Below, piece after piece: positions 53,420-63,102 of a DNA stretch of 64,000 bases. Below the pieces are notes generated by a model. That model did no database searches and was not told the DNA's origin. It worked only from the letters and a program-made list of their open reading frames with translations. The first letter of the stretch is position 1. Every line of letters starts with the position of its first letter. This stretch comes from Acidobacteriota bacterium. Its GTDB lineage: Bacteria > Acidobacteriota > Terriglobia > Bryobacterales > Bryobacteraceae. The stretch covers positions 1 through 64,000 of the forward strand of contig JAFDVZ010000005.1 of assembly GCA_018268715.1 (NCBI GenBank). The letters are read 5' to 3'. A program made the translations under genes and the position numbers.

Positions 53420-54979
53420 ATGGATCTCCTTCTCGACAACGCCTTGATCGTCGACGGCACGGGCGCTCCGGCCTATCCTGGCTCCATCCTTCTCCGCGAG
53501 GGGCGGATCGCGGCTACGGGCTTGGGGGTGCGGGACGAAGCCGCCCAGACCGTGGATTGCGCCGGGTTCGTCGTTTCGCCAGGTTTCATCGACGTGCACA
53601 CGCACAGCGATTACGAAGTGCTCGACGGTCGCACGAATAAGGTCTCCCAAGGTGTCACGACGGAGGTGGTGGGTAACTGCGGATACTCGCTGTTTCCGGC
53701 GGCGTTGGAGCGGTTGCACGCCGACACCGGCGACATTTTCGAGAATCTTCCGGAGTTAGGAATCGACAGCGCCGCGGACTATTTCGCGGCGGCCGAGCAC
53801 GCCAAACCGCTCGTCAACGTGGCGGCGCTCACCGGACATTCGGCAATTCGTCGCAGGGTGCTGGGCATGTCGCGCAACGCTCCCACACGCGACGAGCAGC
53901 GGGAGATGGAACGGTTGCTCGAACAATCGCTCGATGAAGGGTCCATCGGATTTTCAACAGGCCTGAACTGCCTGCCGAGCAGCTTTGCGCAGTTCGACGA
54001 GTTGGCGGCCCTGTGCCGCGTGCTGAAGCGCTACGGCGCCTTCTATACAACGCACATGCGGGACTACAAGTTCCGCGCGGTGGAGGCGGTGGAGGAGGCG
54101 ATCCGACTGGCGGAGACGGCCGAGGTCGCCGTGCAACTGTCGCATGTGCAGGTGGTCGGAAAGAAGAATTGGCATCAGCTCGACGTGATTCTGGAACTGG
54201 TGGACAAAGCAGCCAGGCGCGGCCTCGATGTGGGGATGGACGCGTACCCGTACCTGGCGGGCTCCTGTTCGTTCCTGCAGTTCCTGCCGGAATGGAGCCA
54301 GGACGGCGGCGTACAGGCCGTGTTGCGGCGGCTGGAATCGCCGGCCGATCGCGACCGGATTGCGCGGGAGACGGACGACTACATGGCGAATACGTGGGCC
54401 GATATCGTCATCTGCGGCGTGAATGATGCGCGTGGCGCGGCGCTGGTGGGGCGCACCGTCCAAGACATCGCGGACGAACGCGGGCGTCGCGCGCCCGATA
54501 CGGCGATCGAACTGTTGCGAGAACAGCAGGGCAACCTGTATGTGATTTCGTTCAACTCGCGCGAGGAGAATGTGCGAAAGGTGATTTCACACCCGTTGAC
54601 GTCGGTATGCTCGGACAGTTTCGTGGCGACCGGGCTCAGCCATCCGCGAACTTTCGGAACGTATCCGCAATTACTCGGATATTGCGTGCGGGAGCGGCAT
54701 TGGATGCCGCTCGAGGTCGCGGTGGCGAAGGCGACCAGCGTACCGGCGAAGCGATTCCGGATGCGCGATCGCGGGGTTATCGCCCGAGGCGCGCGAGCCG
54801 ACGTGGTGGTGTTCGACCCGGCGGCTATCGGACCCGGCAACGACTACACGCGGCCGTCGGAGCCCCCGGTGGGCATTCGCATGGTGATCGTGAACGGCGA
54901 GATTGTGATCGAGAACGGACGCGCCAGCGGGAATCGCTCTGGCGCGCCCGTCCGGCTATTCAATCAGATGGCGCAGTAG
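53420..54979 (+). CDS. N-acyl-D-amino-acid deacylase (D-aminoacylase)
   Basis: A 519-residue amidohydrolase. Metal-binding HTHSD is in GFIDVHTHSDYEV; the family-specific Cys is in EVVGNCGYSLFP. The conserved Lys of binuclear amidohydrolases is not obvious, as in D-aminoacylases, and later metal ligands lie in FYTTHMRDY, QLSHVQVVGKKNW and SVCSDSFV. It releases D-amino acids from N-acyl forms. ATG 53420 has GGAG upstream; the in-frame ATG at 53405 is the alternative. It ends 24 nt inside the convergent PhyH gene. Confidence 0.9.
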   Translation: MDLLLDNALIVDGTGAPAYPGSILLREGRIAATGLGVRDEAAQTVDCAGFVVSPGFIDVHTHSDYEVLDGRTNKVSQGVTTEVVGNCGYSLFPAALERLHADTGDIFENLPELGIDSAADYFAAAEHAKPLVNVAALTGHSAIRRRVLGMSRNAPTRDEQREMERLLEQSLDEGSIGFSTGLNCLPSSFAQFDELAALCRVLKRYGAFYTTHMRDYKFRAVEAVEEAIRLAETAEVAVQLSHVQVVGKKNWHQLDVILELVDKAARRGLDVGMDAYPYLAGSCSFLQFLPEWSQDGGVQAVLRRLESPADRDRIARETDDYMANTWADIVICGVNDARGAALVGRTVQDIADERGRRAPDTAIELLREQQGNLYVISFNSREENVRKVISHPLTSVCSDSFVATGLSHPRTFGTYPQLLGYCVRERHWMPLEVAVAKATSVPAKRFRMRDRGVIARGARADVVVFDPAAIGPGNDYTRPSEPPVGIRMVIVNGEIVIENGRASGNRSGAPVRLFNQMAQ

Positions 54980-55744
54980 GCTCCGCAGGCGAGGTGGCAG
55001 GCCTTCATAGACCTCCCGGGGAACAGGCGGCACTTGGGAGTCTCCGCCTGAGACCGCGTCCACGATCTCGATACGGTCCGCCGAGCCAGGGCGTAGCGCG
55101 CTAGCGTTGAGCCACCACGGCGCGTATCTCACGATGGCGGCGACGCGCGGACGGTCCGTGCGATTGGGCGCGACGGCGTGCCACAAGCGGGCGTCGAAGA
55201 TGGCGACGCTGCCAGCGCGTCCTTCGAACTGTGTTTCGCCAGGGTAGGGCGTGACAGGCGCGATGGGGCCGCCATTACGCGGATGATCGGGTTTGCGGTG
55301 GCTGCCTGGGACGACGATTGTCCCGCCATTCGCGCCGGTGAAATCGGTTAGCATCCACATGGTGACGATGTGGAGCAGACAGTCGGGATAGGGCGCGGGA
55401 ATGTGAGCCGCCCCGCCCTGGTTGTAGGGCCAATCGGCGTGCAGGTCGCCGCGCGGGATGCCGGGCGCATTCACGGTTCCCGTGAACATCGAGATGTGCA
55501 GGTGAGGGCCCAGCAGATCCTCGGCGAATCCGAGAACGCAGTCGGAGATGACATAGGGCGCCAAGTCCTGGTTGAATCGCAGGAAGCCGGGCACGTATCC
55601 GGAAGGTGGCGGGAGCAGTGAGTGGGCATATACGTCGCGCTCCACGCGCTGGCGGATCGCGTCGATTTCGCTCGACGGAATAACGTCCTCGACCAGGCAA
55701 TAGCCCTGCTCGAGGAATTCGCTTTTCAGTGTCTCGGTGTTCAT
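54956..55744 (-). CDS. Phytanoyl-CoA dioxygenase (PhyH) family protein
   Basis: A 262-residue Fe(II)/2-oxoglutarate oxygenase. The iron-binding H-x-D is in RGDLHADWPYNQGG and the distal His in DARLWHAVAPNRTDRPR; the Arg for 2-oxoglutarate follows. The family hydroxylates small acids, amino acids or ectoine; the sequence around the HxD is not that of EctD. The start overlaps the SDR stop by one base (TGATG), so the two are translationally coupled. Confidence 0.9.
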   Translation of the reverse strand: MNTETLKSEFLEQGYCLVEDVIPSSEIDAIRQRVERDVYAHSLLPPPSGYVPGFLRFNQDLAPYVISDCVLGFAEDLLGPHLHISMFTGTVNAPGIPRGDLHADWPYNQGGAAHIPAPYPDCLLHIVTMWMLTDFTGANGGTIVVPGSHRKPDHPRNGGPIAPVTPYPGETQFEGRAGSVAIFDARLWHAVAPNRTDRPRVAAIVRYAPWWLNASALRPGSADRIEIVDAVSGGDSQVPPVPREVYEGLPPRLRSLLRHLIE

Positions 55745-56526
55745 CAGACTGCTGTCCAACCTCCATCCACGGCTAATGTCTGTCCGGTCACGTAGCGTGA
55801 AGCGTCCGATGCGAGAAACACGGCCGGTCCCTTGATGTCGTCATCGTCGGCGAGCCGGCGCATGGGCGTCGAACGGCAGTATGCATCGACAAACGGTTGC
55901 GGCATTTTGCTGGTCCAATAGCCGCCGGGCGCGAGGGCGTTCACGCGGATGCCGAACGGGGCAAGAAAACTAGCCAGGTAGCGCGTCATTTGGATCATTC
56001 CGCCTTTGACGAAGGCGTAGTCGATGGGGTTTTGCATCGCCGTGCCTTCGTAGATCGAGAATTGCGGACCTACCAGTCCGTAGATCGACGCGATGTTAAC
56101 AATGGAGCCGGACCGCCGTTGCTGCATGGGCTCCGACAGGATCTTGCAGGCAAGGAACAGGCCGCGGGCGTTCACGGCCATGGACTGCTCCCATGTTTCG
56201 GCCGTGGCGTGGTGAAGGTCGCCGCCGGAGCGGGCCACGGAGTTGTTGAACAGGGCGTCGAGTCGACCGTATCGGGCGACGGTCCAATCGCGGAGCGCGT
56301 GGATGTCGGCTTCCACGGTGAGGTCGCAGCGGGCGGCTTCGACGGCGAGTTCCTCTGCTCGAAGGCTGCCGGCGAACGCCTCTCCAGCTTCGACGTTGCG
56401 CGACGCTGTGATGACCGTGGCGCCCGATTCGGCCAGGGCGCGGACGATGTGTTGGCCATACATGCCGGCGCCGCCAGTGACGATCGCGACTCTACCATTC
56501 AGATCGAATAGCTCGGTTGTTTTCAT
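55744..56526 (-). CDS. Short-chain dehydrogenase/reductase, copy 1
   Basis: A 260-residue classical SDR. The cofactor motif is VTGGAGMYGQHIVRAL, followed by NNSVARSGG; the catalytic Ser is in VNIASIYGLVG and Tyr-x3-Lys is in IDYAFVKGGMIQM. The C-terminus GQTLAVDGGWTAV is typical. It oxidises or reduces a hydroxyl group using NAD(P). It is coupled to the PhyH dioxygenase, suggesting hydroxylation followed by oxidation. Confidence 0.93.
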   Translation of the reverse strand: MKTTELFDLNGRVAIVTGGAGMYGQHIVRALAESGATVITASRNVEAGEAFAGSLRAEELAVEAARCDLTVEADIHALRDWTVARYGRLDALFNNSVARSGGDLHHATAETWEQSMAVNARGLFLACKILSEPMQQRRSGSIVNIASIYGLVGPQFSIYEGTAMQNPIDYAFVKGGMIQMTRYLASFLAPFGIRVNALAPGGYWTSKMPQPFVDAYCRSTPMRRLADDDDIKGPAVFLASDASRYVTGQTLAVDGGWTAV

Positions 56527-56551
56527 GGACTGGAAATCGTTCGGTTCGCTG

Positions 56552-57784
56552 TCAGGCGGCCTGAACGCCTGCCGGCTCGCGGTCGGCCGTCAGCACCCTT
56601 GAGCGGCGCATCATGAACGTCGCGGTGGCGAGCACCAGGAAGCCCGCCGCGGCCACCGTGGCCGATAAGGCGGCGAACGTGACGGCGAGACCGAAATGTT
56701 GTTTCAGCAGTCCCGCCACCATCACTCCCGCCCCGCCAGCGAGTGTGTTCATCATGTTGAGGATGCCAAGTCCCGTGGACTTCAACCGGTCTCCCACGAC
56801 CTCACAGATGATTGGACATTCACTGGCGGAGCCCGTGCAGCGCATGAACGAGTACATGAATACGGATGCCTGGACCAGCGTCATCGACGGATCGAACAGG
56901 AATGCCAGTAGGAAGGGCGCCGCGCAGAAGTAGGCGACGGCAAGGGCCATGATGCGGCCCGCTGGCGAGCGCTTGGCGAGCCGGTCGGAGATGACGCCGC
57001 CTAGCAGCGTCCCCAATACAGCGGCGACTTGGAGAACCGATGTTCCGGATAGCCCGGCGATTGCGAGGCCGACGTGAAAATGATCGTGAATGTACAACGG
57101 CAGCCAGTTTACGAACACCCAGGTGCCGATTGCGATCATCATCGCGCTGCCGACGACGGCGACATAGGCAGGGATCCGGAATAGTTCGAAAACGCTGGGG
57201 CGCTGTTCCGTCTCTGGCGCCTTGGCTCGAGGGCCATCGCGAAGAACCAGCGCCGCGATCGCGGCCAGAACGAGTCCCGCGGCTCCCAGAATCAGAAAGT
57301 CCAGTCGCCATCCGAGCCGCTCGCCCAGATACCCCGCCACGACGCTGCCCCCGATCATGCCGGCGTTCATTCCGGCGATTTGCACCGCCATCGCTGTACC
57401 GCGTGATTCGGGGCCATGATGATCGGAGATGAGGGCGATGGACGCCGGCAAGTAGGCGCATTCGGCAATACCAAGAAGGATGCGGGAAACGATCAGGGCC
57501 GTTGGGCCGTTGGCGAGAGAACTGAGCATCATTACGACGCTCCAGCCGACGAGGCTGATCAGCAGCATTCTTGTTCGCGAAACGCGGTCCGCGACGCGTC
57601 CGGCGAAAGGAGACCCGAGGCCGTAGCTCCATAGGAACGCTGATCCAAGGGCGGCGATCACGACGTCGGACAGGCCGAACTCCGATCGCAGCAGCGGGTA
57701 GACCGAGGAGATCGCCGTGCGGTCGCAGTAGTTCAGTCCGGCGATCAGGAAGAGCATCCCAACGATGGCCCACTTGCGCTGCAT
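56552..57784 (-). CDS. MFS transporter (anion:cation symporter-like)
   Basis: A 410-residue protein with 12 predicted helices. The first helix is WAIVGMLFLIAGLNYCDRTAISSVYPLL; the MFS loop GRVADRVSRTRML lies between helices 2 and 3. The NYxDR start is typical of the ACS family that takes up hexuronates, tartrate and similar organic anions. ATG 57784 is chosen because it begins at the first helix. It probably imports the substrate of this cluster. Confidence 0.9.
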   Translation of the reverse strand: MQRKWAIVGMLFLIAGLNYCDRTAISSVYPLLRSEFGLSDVVIAALGSAFLWSYGLGSPFAGRVADRVSRTRMLLISLVGWSVVMMLSSLANGPTALIVSRILLGIAECAYLPASIALISDHHGPESRGTAMAVQIAGMNAGMIGGSVVAGYLGERLGWRLDFLILGAAGLVLAAIAALVLRDGPRAKAPETEQRPSVFELFRIPAYVAVVGSAMMIAIGTWVFVNWLPLYIHDHFHVGLAIAGLSGTSVLQVAAVLGTLLGGVISDRLAKRSPAGRIMALAVAYFCAAPFLLAFLFDPSMTLVQASVFMYSFMRCTGSASECPIICEVVGDRLKSTGLGILNMMNTLAGGAGVMVAGLLKQHFGLAVTFAALSATVAAAGFLVLATATFMMRRSRVLTADREPAGVQAA

Positions 57785-57925
57785 AGGTCTCAATTGTCGC
57801 CGAAGCGTGACGTGGTTAGCCAGGCGCGACGCGGGGCGGTCCAATGCTCTGGATGCGGAGGGCGCGCGTGCGTTCTGGAGCGTTCAGACGGGCGCCGCAA
57901 GGCACTATGCTGGACGCTGAGACCG

Positions 57926-59017
57926 ATGATCCAATCGACCGGGCGAACCGTGATCTACGAAAATCCGCGGCCCCATGTGCGGAGCCGTCATGGGTATTTC
58001 CCGGGGCTCGCGATGCTTCCGAATGGCGAGATCGTCTGTTTGTTCGCGCTGGGCGAAGCGTTCGAGTCAGCGGATTCCCGGACGTGGGTGACGCGATCGC
58101 TCGACGCAGGTGAAACGTGGACGCTCGAAGCGCCGGTGTGCGTCGGCGCATCCAACGACTACCTGAAACCCACGACTCTGGCCGATGGCTCGCTGCTGGC
58201 AATAGGATACCGATTCCATCGCGAGGACCCTGAAGTGGGTATCGCGATACCGGAGACAGGCGGCATTGTCGGCGGCGACGATATCGTCACGCGGTCGGCC
58301 GATGGTGGACGAACGTGGGAAACGCCTCGCGTGATTAGGCGGCCGTGTCCGGAACTGATCGAACTTTCGGGCCCGGCTGTCGAATTGAAAGGCGGAGACC
58401 TGATAGCAATTGGAGCGCTGTACAAGACGCCGGATGGGTCAAGTCCATCGGGGCAGATCGGGGTGTCGCTGCGCAGCACGGACGGTGGCGTGTCGTGGGC
58501 CGACGGGGGCCGGTATTTCACGACGCCTGGGGCGAACGTCGCGCCGTACGAGTCTCGTCTCTGTGAGATGCAGGCGGGGCGGCTGGTGGCGCTATCGTGG
58601 GCTTATGACACGAGCCGCGATCAACATCTGCCGAATCATGTGACAGTGTCGCATGACGAGGGGAGAACGTGGTCGTCGCCGCTGAATACGGGCACCTGGG
58701 GCCAGGCGTCCAACTTGGCCTGGTTGGGTGGCGACCGGCTGCTGACGATCCACGCGCATCGCGGCGAGGATCCGGGTCTGTTCGTGCGGATCGTCGATTT
58801 CGCCGGCGATCGCTGGCGTGTGCTCGAAGAGACGCAAATTTATGGGACGGCCGTCGCGCAGACGCGGGCGGGGCAATCGATGCCGGAGATGTTCAAGTCG
58901 CTGCGGTTCGGGCAACCGTCGTTGCTACAAATTGGCGACGGTGACTTTCTCGCGGTTCATTGGTGTATTGAGGACGGGCAGGGCAAAATCCGCGCGCACC
59001 GTCTGCGGGCTCAATAA
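57926..59017 (+). CDS. Sialidase-fold (BNR/Asp-box) protein
   Basis: A 363-residue protein. Four Asp-box repeats mark a six-bladed beta-propeller: TRSLDAGETWTL, TRSADGGRTWETP, LRSTDGGVSWADG and VSHDEGRTWSSP. The RxP-like N-terminus (NPRPHVRSRHGYFPGLAMLPNGEIVC) resembles exo-alpha-sialidase-type proteins, but no signal peptide is present, so it may be a cytoplasmic hydrolase or lactonase-like protein. The TAA stop overlaps the next ATG by one base. Confidence 0.82.
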   Translation: MIQSTGRTVIYENPRPHVRSRHGYFPGLAMLPNGEIVCLFALGEAFESADSRTWVTRSLDAGETWTLEAPVCVGASNDYLKPTTLADGSLLAIGYRFHREDPEVGIAIPETGGIVGGDDIVTRSADGGRTWETPRVIRRPCPELIELSGPAVELKGGDLIAIGALYKTPDGSSPSGQIGVSLRSTDGGVSWADGGRYFTTPGANVAPYESRLCEMQAGRLVALSWAYDTSRDQHLPNHVTVSHDEGRTWSSPLNTGTWGQASNLAWLGGDRLLTIHAHRGEDPGLFVRIVDFAGDRWRVLEETQIYGTAVAQTRAGQSMPEMFKSLRFGQPSLLQIGDGDFLAVHWCIEDGQGKIRAHRLRAQ

Positions 59018-59970
59018 TGGCAAAACTATCCGAATTCGACCCATCACTGTTGAGGCGCGGCGCAAAACACCGCACGATGCAAACGCTGGACTGCGGAATG
59101 AGCATTCCGGTGCTGGTCGCTCGCGGGGCGGTGGATGGGCCGGTGCTGGTTGTCTCCGCCAATGTTCATGGAGACGAATACGAGGGTGTGCGGGCTGTTT
59201 ACGAGACGTTCGATGAACTCGACCCGACTCAGATGGCCGGCGATCTGATTGCCGTTCCGGTGCTGAATCCGCCGGCGTTTCGAGCAGGGACGCGAACCAG
59301 TCCCCTGGATGGAGCCAACCTGGCGCGAACGTTTCCGGGCAAACCGGATGGAACTCCGTCAGAACAGCTGGCGTGGGGCTTCAGTCACTCGATTCTGGCG
59401 CGCGCGTCGTTCTATCTGGACCTGCACAGCGGCGGTGTGAAATTCCGCATGCCGAGCATGGCTGGCTTCTATTCCGCCGATCCGAGGGCGAGCGCGGCCG
59501 CCGAGATATTCGGAGCGAGCGTTATCTGGGGACATCCGGTGATCGCTCCGGGGCGAACCGTTTCGTTCGCGACGGACCGCAACATACCGTGGATTTACAC
59601 CGAGGCGCGCGGCGCCGGACGCGTTCACCCGGACGATCTGAAGATGATGAAGCGCGGCATCCGCAATCTTCTTCTGCACCTGGGCATCCTCAAGGGCGAG
59701 CCGGAACGCGTACCGATCGAATTTCGGCTAACGGGGGAGGGGAACACGGACGTAGGCTCGACGGCCACGCAGAGCGGATTCCTCATCAATCGCGTATCGA
59801 TGTTACAGAAGGTGAAGGCGGGAGAACTGCTGGGAGTGCTGGTGGACCTGATGGGAGAAACGATCGAGGAATACCGGGCGCCGCAGGACGGTCTGATCGG
59901 TCTAATTCGCGAGTTTCCGATTGTGGAGGCGAACGACGTCCTATATTTGCTCGCCTGGGAGGAACAATAA
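59017..59970 (+). CDS. AstE/AspA-family deacylase (M14-like)
   Basis: A 317-residue zinc hydrolase. Zinc ligands are in VSANVHGDEYEGVRAVYE (H and E) and FYLDLHSGGVKF (H). The family removes acyl groups from amino acids: succinylglutamate, N-acetylaspartate or N-acetyl-diaminobutyrate (DoeB/EutE of ectoine breakdown). Which acyl amino acid is used here is unknown. It is coupled to the sialidase-fold gene (TAATG) and followed by the second aminotransferase after 2 nt. Confidence 0.87.
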   Translation: MAKLSEFDPSLLRRGAKHRTMQTLDCGMSIPVLVARGAVDGPVLVVSANVHGDEYEGVRAVYETFDELDPTQMAGDLIAVPVLNPPAFRAGTRTSPLDGANLARTFPGKPDGTPSEQLAWGFSHSILARASFYLDLHSGGVKFRMPSMAGFYSADPRASAAAEIFGASVIWGHPVIAPGRTVSFATDRNIPWIYTEARGAGRVHPDDLKMMKRGIRNLLLHLGILKGEPERVPIEFRLTGEGNTDVGSTATQSGFLINRVSMLQKVKAGELLGVLVDLMGETIEEYRAPQDGLIGLIREFPIVEANDVLYLLAWEEQ

Positions 59971-59972
59971 CC

Positions 59973-61292
59973 GTGGTCAATGTGTTTAACGCCGCGCGTC
60001 ACGAGGAGAGTTTCCGTAAGAAGGCGGCGGGGTCTCTGACGCGATTCGAAGAGGCGAAGGCGAGCCTGGCCGGCGGCGTGTCAAGTGGGCTGCGTCGGGC
60101 GCAACGGCCCTTCCCGATGTACTTCGAAAGCGGCAGTGGATCGAAGATCCGCGACGTGGACGGCAACGCCTACATCGACTACACGCTGGCCTGGGGGCCG
60201 CTGATACTCGGGCACGCGCCCGAGCCGGTGAACCAGGCGCTGGCGTCGCAGTTGTTGAAGGGGCACACCTGGGGTGCGCAGCACGATCTGGAGATCGAAG
60301 TTTCACGGCTGCTGACCAGCGTGATTCCTTGCGCGAGTCGGGTTTGTTTCGCAAATAGTGGAACGGAAATCGTGCAGGTGGCCTTACGGCTGGCGCGGGC
60401 CAGCACGGGGCGCGCGAAGTTCCTCAAGTTCGAGGGGCACTACCATGGCTGGGACGACAGCGTGCTGGTGAGCTATCATCCCTCCGCGGCGGAGATAGAA
60501 CGCTACGGCGACGCGCCGGTTCCGGCCGGTTCGGGCCAACGCGCTCACCAGGACGCTGTCATCGCGCAGTGGAACGATCGCGCCAGCGTGGAGGCGGCCT
60601 TTGCGGCGCACGGATCCGAAATCTCTTGTGTTATCTGCGAGCCCATGCTGTGCAACAGCGGGTGCATCGAGCCGCTGCAGGGGTTCCTGGAATTCCTGCG
60701 CGAGATCACCCGCAGCAACGGATCGTTACTGATTTTCGATGAAGTCATCACGGGGTTCCGGCTGAGTCTGGGCGGCGCGCAGGAGCACTACGGCGTGACT
60801 CCGGACCTGGCTACCTTTGCGAAGGCGATCGCCGGCGGGCTGCCGTTGAGCGCGATGGCTGGAACGGAGGAAGCGATGGAACCAATCGCCTCGGGCCGAG
60901 TGGTGCACGCGGGCACGCTGAATGGCAATCCCCTGGCGTTGGCGGCCGCGGCGGCAACCATCCGTACGCTGGCGGCTGATGGCGGTTCGGCCTATGCGCG
61001 GATGTGGCGGCTGGGCCTCGAACTTCGCGAGGGCATGCAATACCAGTTGAAGCGCAAGGGCGTGGTGGTGTGTGTGACGGGCGGCGGGCCGGTGTTTCAA
61101 CTGCACTTCCAGAAGTCGGCTCCAGTGACGTATCGCGACACGCTGGCGCATGACCGCGCTCTGTACAGTGATTTCGCAATGGCTCTGCTCGACGAAGGAA
61201 TCCTGGCGCTTCCGGATGGGCGCTGGTATGTATCGGCGGCGCACACAGAAGACGATGTGCGGAAGACAATTGACGCGGTGGGACGGCTGTGA
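59973..61292 (+). CDS. Class-III PLP aminotransferase (GSA-aminomutase-like), copy 2
   Basis: A 439-residue PLP enzyme with a GTG start. Motifs are LAGGVSSGLRRAQRPFPMYF, IRDVDGNAYIDYTLAWGPLILGH, CFANSGTEIVQVALRLARASTG, GHYHGWDDSVL, LIFDEVITGFRLSLGGAQ and the PLP lysine in FAKAIAGGLPLSAMAG. It looks closer to true glutamate-1-semialdehyde aminomutase than copy 1, but sits in a catabolic operon. The stop overlaps the next GTG start by 4 nt. The long upstream frame antisense to nothing is not used, since it crosses the deacylase gene. Confidence 0.88.
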   Translation: MVNVFNAARHEESFRKKAAGSLTRFEEAKASLAGGVSSGLRRAQRPFPMYFESGSGSKIRDVDGNAYIDYTLAWGPLILGHAPEPVNQALASQLLKGHTWGAQHDLEIEVSRLLTSVIPCASRVCFANSGTEIVQVALRLARASTGRAKFLKFEGHYHGWDDSVLVSYHPSAAEIERYGDAPVPAGSGQRAHQDAVIAQWNDRASVEAAFAAHGSEISCVICEPMLCNSGCIEPLQGFLEFLREITRSNGSLLIFDEVITGFRLSLGGAQEHYGVTPDLATFAKAIAGGLPLSAMAGTEEAMEPIASGRVVHAGTLNGNPLALAAAAATIRTLAADGGSAYARMWRLGLELREGMQYQLKRKGVVVCVTGGGPVFQLHFQKSAPVTYRDTLAHDRALYSDFAMALLDEGILALPDGRWYVSAAHTEDDVRKTIDAVGRL

Positions 61293-62338
61293 ACCCGGCT
61301 TTGTCGATGATGGGGGAGGGCGATACTCCCCTGCTGGTGAGTCGGCGCATCGGACCGGAGCGGGGTGCGCGGCGGCTGTATTTCAAACTCGAAAGCTGCA
61401 ATCCGTCGGGATCCTATAAGGACCGTTTCATCGCCGCTGAGCTGAGTTCGCTCATGAAGCGCGGTGTGCGTACCTGCGTCGCCACTTCGTCGGGTAACAC
61501 GGGGTCGGCGCTGGCCGCCGGATGCGCGCGGTTCGACATGCGCTGTCACATCCTGGTGAATGACGATGCGCCCGTGGGAAAACTGATCCAGATGCAGGCG
61601 CACGGGGCGAAGGTGATTCGCGTTCCACGCTTCGTCTCGGATCCCGGTGTGACAGATCGCGTGTTTGCACAGCTACAGGCTTACTCCAAATCGGCCGGGG
61701 CAGCACTAGTGGTTTCTGCGTTCCGCTATTGTCCGGAGGGGATGGGGGGCGTCGAGAGGATCGCCTGGGAGTTGACGGTGGCGTTCGGCGGCGCCAAGGA
61801 GATTGATGGTGTGTTCGTTCCGGTGGGTGGCGGCGGGTTGTACTCGGCGGTTGTGCAGGGATTTCAGAAGCGGGGTTCCGCCGTTCCCAAGGTGCACGTC
61901 GTCCAACCGGCCGGGTGCTCCACGGTCGCCGCTGCGTTTGCGCGGGGCGAGCGCGAGGTGCGTCCGGTGACAGCCTCAACGCGCGTCAGTGGACTTTCGG
62001 TTCCCTCGGACATAGACGGCGGATTGGCTCTGCAGCGGTTGCGCGAATGCGGCGGGACGGCGTTTGAGGCCTCCGATGAGGAGATATTTGCGGCGCAGCG
62101 GCTGTTGATGACGCAAGAAGGCGTATATTGCGAGCCGGCGGGAGCGGCGGCGTTGGCGGGATGGTTGAAGGCTCGCGATGCGGGTGTCATCGATCCGTCG
62201 GGCGCGTTCGTGTGCCTGGTGACCGGCCACGGTTTCAAGGATCCGGTTTCTGTGGAGTCGGCGGCGACGAAGAATCCTTCGCGATTGCTGACGCTCTCTG
62301 AGATTGACCGCCTGGCGGATGTACTGGGGGCGGCGTGA
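61289..62338 (+). CDS. Threonine synthase-like PLP lyase
   Basis: A 349-residue fold-type II PLP enzyme, GTG start. The PLP lysine is in CNPSGSYKDRFIAAEL, followed by ATSSGNTGSALAAGCARF and a glycine loop VPVGGGGLYSAVVQGF. Close relatives are threonine synthase, threonine dehydratase and diaminopropionate lyases; EutB of hydroxyectoine use also belongs here. It would eliminate or replace a beta- or gamma-substituent of an amino acid. Overlaps with both neighbours (GTGA) show tight coupling. Confidence 0.87.
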   Translation: MNPALSMMGEGDTPLLVSRRIGPERGARRLYFKLESCNPSGSYKDRFIAAELSSLMKRGVRTCVATSSGNTGSALAAGCARFDMRCHILVNDDAPVGKLIQMQAHGAKVIRVPRFVSDPGVTDRVFAQLQAYSKSAGAALVVSAFRYCPEGMGGVERIAWELTVAFGGAKEIDGVFVPVGGGGLYSAVVQGFQKRGSAVPKVHVVQPAGCSTVAAAFARGEREVRPVTASTRVSGLSVPSDIDGGLALQRLRECGGTAFEASDEEIFAAQRLLMTQEGVYCEPAGAAALAGWLKARDAGVIDPSGAFVCLVTGHGFKDPVSVESAATKNPSRLLTLSEIDRLADVLGAA

Positions 62339-63093
62339 CGCTCGACGGGCGGGTCGCGATCGTCACCGGCGGAGCGACCGGAATCGGCCATGGCGTCGCC
62401 ACCGTGCTCGCGGAACGTGGTGCGCGGGTAGCGATTGTGCAGCCGTCGATCGAGCAGGCTGAACAGGGTGCGGCGACTGTTGCGGGCGCGGTTGGATTCG
62501 CCGCTGACGTGCGCGACCGGGCGGCGGTGAATGCCATGGTTGACCGCGTGGCGGAGCGGTTGGGAAGGGTCGATATTTTGGTGAACAACGCCGCGCTAAC
62601 TGGCTTGCCCGCCGTTTCGCCGTTTGCGACCATGCCGGAAGCTCACGTCGACGATGTAATCGACGTCAATCTGAAGGGCGCCATCTGGTGTTCGCAGGCT
62701 GCCGCGCGGCGTATGATCGAATCCGGCGCGGGCGGGGCCATCGTTCACATCGCGAGTGTGGGAGCGTATGCAGCGCAGGAACTGGGCTCAATCTACTGCG
62801 CCACCAAGGCGGCGCTGGTTTCGCTGGCTCAGTCGATGGCGCTTGAACTCGCGCCGTACGGCATCCGCGTGAACGCCGTGGCGCCGGGCGATATCGAAAC
62901 TCCGGCCAGCGCGACGATCGTCACCGATCTGCGAACGCTGGGCGCGACGGGTCAGTATATCCGGCGAACGCCGCTTGGGCGGCGCGGAACGCCTCTCGAC
63001 ATCGGCGAGGCGGTATCGTTTCTGTGCGGACCTCAGGCGGCCTTCATTACAGGGACATGCCTGACAGTGGACGGCGGCTTTCTAACTTACTAA
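62335..63093 (+). CDS. Short-chain dehydrogenase/reductase, copy 2
   Basis: A 252-residue classical SDR with a GTG start. The cofactor motif is VTGGATGIGHGVATVLAERGARV, followed by LVNNAALTG; the catalytic Ser is in VHIASVGAYAA and Tyr-x3-Lys in SIYCATKAALVSL. The C-terminus is GTCLTVDGGFLTY. It is unlike copy 1 in detail, so it probably acts on a different intermediate. It is the last gene in a row of coupled genes; RidA follows after 9 nt. Confidence 0.93.
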   Translation: MTLDGRVAIVTGGATGIGHGVATVLAERGARVAIVQPSIEQAEQGAATVAGAVGFAADVRDRAAVNAMVDRVAERLGRVDILVNNAALTGLPAVSPFATMPEAHVDDVIDVNLKGAIWCSQAAARRMIESGAGGAIVHIASVGAYAAQELGSIYCATKAALVSLAQSMALELAPYGIRVNAVAPGDIETPASATIVTDLRTLGATGQYIRRTPLGRRGTPLDIGEAVSFLCGPQAAFITGTCLTVDGGFLTY

Positions 63094-63102
63094 CTCGAAC
63101 TT

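Noticed and set aside
54956-55744. PhyH gene as ectoine hydroxylase EctD
   Set aside because: Only the HxD and distal His are shared; the EctD-specific sequence around the iron site is not visible and no ectoine synthesis genes are present.
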